From positions 1 to 26,861 of the forward strand of contig NZ_CP015781.1 in the NCBI RefSeq assembly GCF_001945665.1: a stretch of 26,861 nt of DNA. The letters are read 5' to 3'. Of this stretch, positions 23,617 through 26,861 are shown in pieces (position 1 is the stretch's first letter; each line of letters starts with the position of its first letter). This stretch comes from Borreliella mayonii (GTDB lineage: Bacteria > Spirochaetota > Spirochaetia > Borreliales > Borreliaceae). Both the position numbers and the translations under genes were made by a program. Under the pieces are notes generated by a model that searched no databases, was not told the origin of the DNA, and saw only the letters and a program-made list of their open reading frames with translations.

Positions 23617-24861
23617 ATGAGTTATTACATGCTAAACAAAATATTTCTATATTCTGGGTACCTTGTTATTGGATTTCTATCTTTTACAATTTTCAATAAA
23701 AACTTAAGAAATAAAATCAGAGATAAATTAAAAAATTTATACTTTTTATATTATTTAACTTTTTTTACTCTTTTTATTATTAGCTCAAATTTATCTTATT
23801 ACTTCACTGAAAAGCAGTTATTGCAAGATTTTAATATTTTTGAAAAAGAATTTCTTGAAATACATAAAATAAACGAACAATTTTTTCAAAAATACCTACT
23901 AAATTTTCCAGTACCAATAAGAATGGAATTGATGTCAAAATTTGATCCAATATATACAGTGTTTAATGCTAGCTTTGATAAATATGCCAAAAACATAGGA
24001 AAAAGTTCTTATGAAATTCAAACAAATTATAAAAATTACGTTAAAGCAACAGATTTAGAAATTAAAAAAAGATTAGAACAAATAAAAGACATTATTATTC
24101 CTCTCTATAATAAATATAAATTACCTATTCTAAATGGAGAAAATACAGAAATAAGCATTGATGAGAATGGGAATATTATTCCTGTTATAAAAAATGCAAA
24201 CGGACAAATAACAGAATTACTGTTTTACGATCAAAATTATAATTTAATCCCCTTTAAAAAATTTGAAAGCTATAAAGTTAGATTTAATCTAATCCCAAAA
24301 AATAAAACTATACACTTTAAAGAACTAATAAACGTTTACTATCTTGATGAAAAAAACATTATCACTCCCATAGAATATTATAAAAATAATATAGAGACCA
24401 GCCCTTATTACATAGACTTGCAAGAGAATAAAAATGATTTTCTTAAGACAATAAAAATCAAAAAAGAATATGGTTTATACATTGAGAAAAAAAAGCAACT
24501 ACAAAATTTAACTGAAAATGATAAACTTGATGATTTTAAAGAATTTTTATCAAAAAATAATAATATTTTTTCATTAAATACAATATTTTCTAACGGCAAT
24601 CCAATATTTACTTATGCTATAAATGTAAAAGCAAAAAATATTATAAATTATATAATAACAAAAGAATTTAATATTAATTTAACAAATCAAAGTTCTCAAA
24701 CAGCTCTTCATAATGCTATAATTCAAAAATATGATTTAAATTTTATTAAATCACTCATAGAAAAAGGTGCTAATCCAAATATCAGAGATGGCGACAATAA
24801 ACTACCCATAGATTACTCTGATAAAACTAGTGAAATCTATAAATATTTGATCGGAATTTAG
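23617..24861 (+). CDS. Membrane-anchored ankyrin-repeat protein (BBB28)
   Basis: A 414-aa protein. Two N-terminal hydrophobic spans (about 9-27 and 41-60) form a hairpin in the membrane, followed by a helical region (61-160), a beta-rich middle with DENGNIIPVIKNANGQITELLFYDQNYNLIPF (repeat-like strands around 180-215), and ankyrin-like repeats in the last 90 residues, clearest in SQTALHNAIIQ, SLIEKGANPNIRDGDNKLPIDYS. It may dock a partner protein at the inner membrane. AAGGA (23606-23610) is 6 nt from the start and TATAAT lies at 23583-23588. It ends at a 13-bp-stem hairpin. Partner and role unknown. Confidence 0.85.
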   Translation: MSYYMLNKIFLYSGYLVIGFLSFTIFNKNLRNKIRDKLKNLYFLYYLTFFTLFIISSNLSYYFTEKQLLQDFNIFEKEFLEIHKINEQFFQKYLLNFPVPIRMELMSKFDPIYTVFNASFDKYAKNIGKSSYEIQTNYKNYVKATDLEIKKRLEQIKDIIIPLYNKYKLPILNGENTEISIDENGNIIPVIKNANGQITELLFYDQNYNLIPFKKFESYKVRFNLIPKNKTIHFKELINVYYLDEKNIITPIEYYKNNIETSPYYIDLQENKNDFLKTIKIKKEYGLYIEKKKQLQNLTENDKLDDFKEFLSKNNNIFSLNTIFSNGNPIFTYAINVKAKNIINYIITKEFNINLTNQSSQTALHNAIIQKYDLNFIKSLIEKGANPNIRDGDNKLPIDYSDKTSEIYKYLIGI

Positions 24862-24863
24862 CT

Positions 24864-24897
24864 TTATAATGCTAATTGCTGATTATTAGCATTATAA
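24864..24897 (+). terminator. Hairpin after BBB28
   Basis: TTATAATGCTAAT (24864-24876) and its exact complement (24885-24897) form a 13-bp stem with an 8-nt loop, immediately after the stop. There is no T run, so it is a weak terminator or an mRNA 3'-end stabiliser. Confidence 0.55.
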
Positions 24898-25189
24898 CAA
24901 CATTCTTAATTCAAATTGATCTAATTTATTCTTAAATTTAATTTAAAATAATTTCAATGGAAACAAAAATTACAACTAATGCTTTAATAATAAAGGATAT
25001 GAAATTAAATTGAAAATAATCTTTAATGTTTTCTAAAAATACAAAATTTTACAAACAGCAATTTAATGTATTAGCATTTATTCAATACTGATATTTACAA
25101 GATTAAAAAATATTGTTAAGATATTAAGCGTATTATTCAAATTAATTATTTTAATTAATTAATTTGCACTTAATAAAAAGGGGAAAATT
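24898..25189. other. Region upstream of malX
   Basis: About 290 bp without a gene. It is A+T-rich. The one clear element is the inverted repeat at 25138-25166 described separately. No consensus -35/-10 pair stands out. Confidence 0.5.
25138..25166. promoter_or_regulatory. Inverted repeat upstream of malX
   Basis: CAAATTAATTA (25138-25148) and its complement (25156-25166), 7-bp spacer, 23 bp before the malX start. It could be an operator or a leader hairpin that hides the nearby AAGGGG ribosome site. Confidence 0.55.
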
Positions 25190-26818
25190 ATGTCAACATC
25201 ATCAGCATCTATATCTATATTTACAATATTACAAAAAATAGGAAAAGCCTTCATGCTTCCAATAGCACTTTTACCAGCAGCCGGAATTTTATTGGGAATT
25301 GGGGGAGCATTTACCAATGAAACAATGATTCAGGCTTATGGATTAGAGGAAGTCCTTGGAAAAGGAACTGTGGCTAACTCAATACTTTATCTTATGAAAT
25401 ATACAGGAGAAGTAATTTTTGCCAACCTGCCCTTAATGTTTGCAGCAGCAATTCCAATCGGACTTGCTAAAGTAGAAAAAGGAACAGCTGCTTTAGCGGG
25501 GGTAGTAGGATTTTTGGTTATGCATCAAACTATAAATGGAATCTTATACATACAAGGAATTACACCAGAAAGCGCAAGCTTAAAAGCACTATTGGAATTA
25601 GGAATGCCTGAAACAGTTGCAACTGCAAAAAGTCAGGAATATACAAATGTACTTGGAATATTCTCACTTCAAATGAGCGTAATGGGAGGGCTGGTAGCCG
25701 GATTTGTTGCTGTGTTTCTTCATAACAGATTCCACAATATTCAATTGCCTACATTTTTAGCATTTTTTGGAGGCACAAGATTTGTGCCAATCATAACCAC
25801 AATAACAATGTTTGTAGTAGGAATATTTTTAACATTTACTTGGCCCTTTATCCAAGGTGCAATGAATTCGTTTGGAAGAATTGTAGAACAATCCGGACTT
25901 TTTGGAACATTTGCATATGGAGCAATAAAAAGATCTTTAATTCCATTTGGACTTCACCATATATTTTATTTGCCATTTTGGCAAACAGCTGTTGGAGGAA
26001 CATTAGAAATAAATGAAGAACTCATATCAGGAGCACAAAATATATTTTTCAAGCAACTTGCAGATCCTAATACTATACACTTTGAAGTTGCAAAAGGAAC
26101 AAGATTTTTTAGCGGAGAATTTGTTGTTATGATTTTTGGATTACCTGGTGCTGCGCTTGCTATGTACCATACATCAAAACCTGAAAATAAAAAAAACGTG
26201 GCTTCATTACTACTATCTGCTAGCTTTACATCAATGTTAACAGGAATTACAGAACCTCTTGAATTTGCATTCCTTTTTGCAGCACCAGCTCTTTATTACT
26301 TTATATATGTCCCTCTTTTTGGGTTAGCATATCTTTTAACACATCTTTTAAACGTAGGAGTTGGACTAACATTTTCTGGAGGATTTATAGACATGTTCCT
26401 ATTTGGAATACTTCAGGGAAATAGCAAAACAAATTGGATAGCAATTCCTATCTTAGGAATCTTCTACTTTATTGGATTTTACTTTATATTTAAATTCGCA
26501 ATCATGAAATTCAATCTAAAAACAATAGGAAGAGAAGATGAAGAGATGGAACAAGATATGATGAGTTCAGAAAAAACAAGCTTATCAGAAACCGCTTCAA
26601 AAGTATTAGAAGGCCTTGGAGGAAAAGATAATATTACGTACATTGATGCATGTGCATCAAGACTAAGAGTTAATCTAAAACAAATAGAATTCATTAAATC
26701 AGATGCTTATTTCAAAAATCTGGGTGCTAGTGGTATATTAAAAAAAGGAAATAGTGTTCAAATTGTATTTGGAGGATTGTCCGACAATATAAAAATGGAA
26801 ATCGACAAGCTTATGTAA
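25190..26818 (+). CDS. malX: PTS glucose/maltose-family EIICB (BBB29)
   Basis: A 542-aa sugar permease of the PTS glucose superfamily (GlcNAc/glucose/maltose type). The EIIC domain (about 10-440) has some ten spans, PIALLPAAGILLGIGGA near the N-terminus, the conserved GLHH (254-257) and the sugar-binding GITEP motif (352-356). A linker with an acidic/Ser stretch (EDEEMEQDMMSSEKTS) leads to EIIB, with the phosphorylated Cys488 in DACASRLRV. No EIIA domain; it must take phosphate from a separate EIIA-Glc, which B. burgdorferi has on the chromosome. AAGGGG is 6 nt from the ATG. Sugar specificity is not shown by sequence. Confidence 0.94.
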   Translation: MSTSSASISIFTILQKIGKAFMLPIALLPAAGILLGIGGAFTNETMIQAYGLEEVLGKGTVANSILYLMKYTGEVIFANLPLMFAAAIPIGLAKVEKGTAALAGVVGFLVMHQTINGILYIQGITPESASLKALLELGMPETVATAKSQEYTNVLGIFSLQMSVMGGLVAGFVAVFLHNRFHNIQLPTFLAFFGGTRFVPIITTITMFVVGIFLTFTWPFIQGAMNSFGRIVEQSGLFGTFAYGAIKRSLIPFGLHHIFYLPFWQTAVGGTLEINEELISGAQNIFFKQLADPNTIHFEVAKGTRFFSGEFVVMIFGLPGAALAMYHTSKPENKKNVASLLLSASFTSMLTGITEPLEFAFLFAAPALYYFIYVPLFGLAYLLTHLLNVGVGLTFSGGFIDMFLFGILQGNSKTNWIAIPILGIFYFIGFYFIFKFAIMKFNLKTIGREDEEMEQDMMSSEKTSLSETASKVLEGLGGKDNITYIDACASRLRVNLKQIEFIKSDAYFKNLGASGILKKGNSVQIVFGGLSDNIKMEIDKLM

Positions 26819-26846
26819 AATTTTAAAAAAAATATAAAAGCAGCTA

Positions 26847-26861
26847 ATCCAATAGAAAAAT
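26847..26861 (+). terminator. malX terminator, left arm (right arm at 7-21)
   Basis: ATCCAATAGAAAAAT here is the exact complement of 7-21 at the other end of the window. If the molecule is circular they form a 15-bp stem with a 6-nt loop and a following T-rich GATTTTAT, placed 28 bp after malX. Confidence 0.8.

Noticed and set aside
1..26861. CRISPR arrays, insertion sequences or prophage genes
   Set aside because: No regularly spaced repeats, transposase or phage structural proteins were seen on either strand.

Overview
The window reads as the 26-kb circular plasmid (cp26) of a Lyme disease spirochaete (Borrelia/Borreliella burgdorferi sensu lato). This rests on gene content and order, not on a search. 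Present are a telomere resolvase with a complete active-site set, the Borrelia-only replication/partition cassette (PF57/62, PF50, PF32 ParA, PF49), ospC with its upstream inverted repeat, guaA-guaB, two tandem hypoxanthine/guanine permeases, a chitobiose PTS and an oligopeptide-binding lipoprotein. The DNA is very A+T-rich. From memory the OspC differs clearly from the B31 type, so this is another strain or species; I cannot say which. B31 locus names (BBBnn) are assigned by remembered gene order. An inverted repeat that closes across the two ends of the window supports a circle cut between malX and the acylphosphatase gene.

Layout: 1-2200, acylphosphatase, a small Cys/Lys-rich protein and resT. 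2400-5840, chitobiose/sugar block: chbC divergent from chbA-chbB plus a MupG-like 6-phospho-sugar hydrolase. 5830-7660, two lipoproteins. 7780-10612, replicon cassette, with a striking 84-bp perfect palindrome between parA and PF49 and a candidate small RNA just after it. 10885-11382, lipoprotein. 11383-12350, about 970 bp without a convincing gene, with a 7-bp tandem repeat. 12351-13943, oppA4. 14252-17029, guaA-guaB. 17286-17912, ospC. 18330-21148, two permeases. 21219-24861, five poorly known genes: three small lipoproteins, a degenerate ImmA/IrrE-like protein and an ankyrin membrane protein. 25190-26818, malX-type PTS EIICB.

The genes fit an organism that scavenges from its host or tick. 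Purine bases enter through the permeases and GuaB/GuaA turn IMP into GMP. Chitobiose enters through ChbABC, glucose/maltose-type sugars through MalX, peptides are bound by OppA4. OspC and the other lipoproteins face the host or periplasm. ResT serves the linear replicons of the cell, which is why this circular plasmid cannot be lost.

Most noteworthy: the 84-bp triple palindrome after parA; a promoter-plus-terminator small-RNA candidate beside it; an ImmA/IrrE-fold protein that has lost the HE of HExxH; the MupG identity of a protein long labelled an outer surface protein; a 47-bp dyad inside the PF50 gene; and a recurrent habit of long perfect dyads overlapping stop codons.
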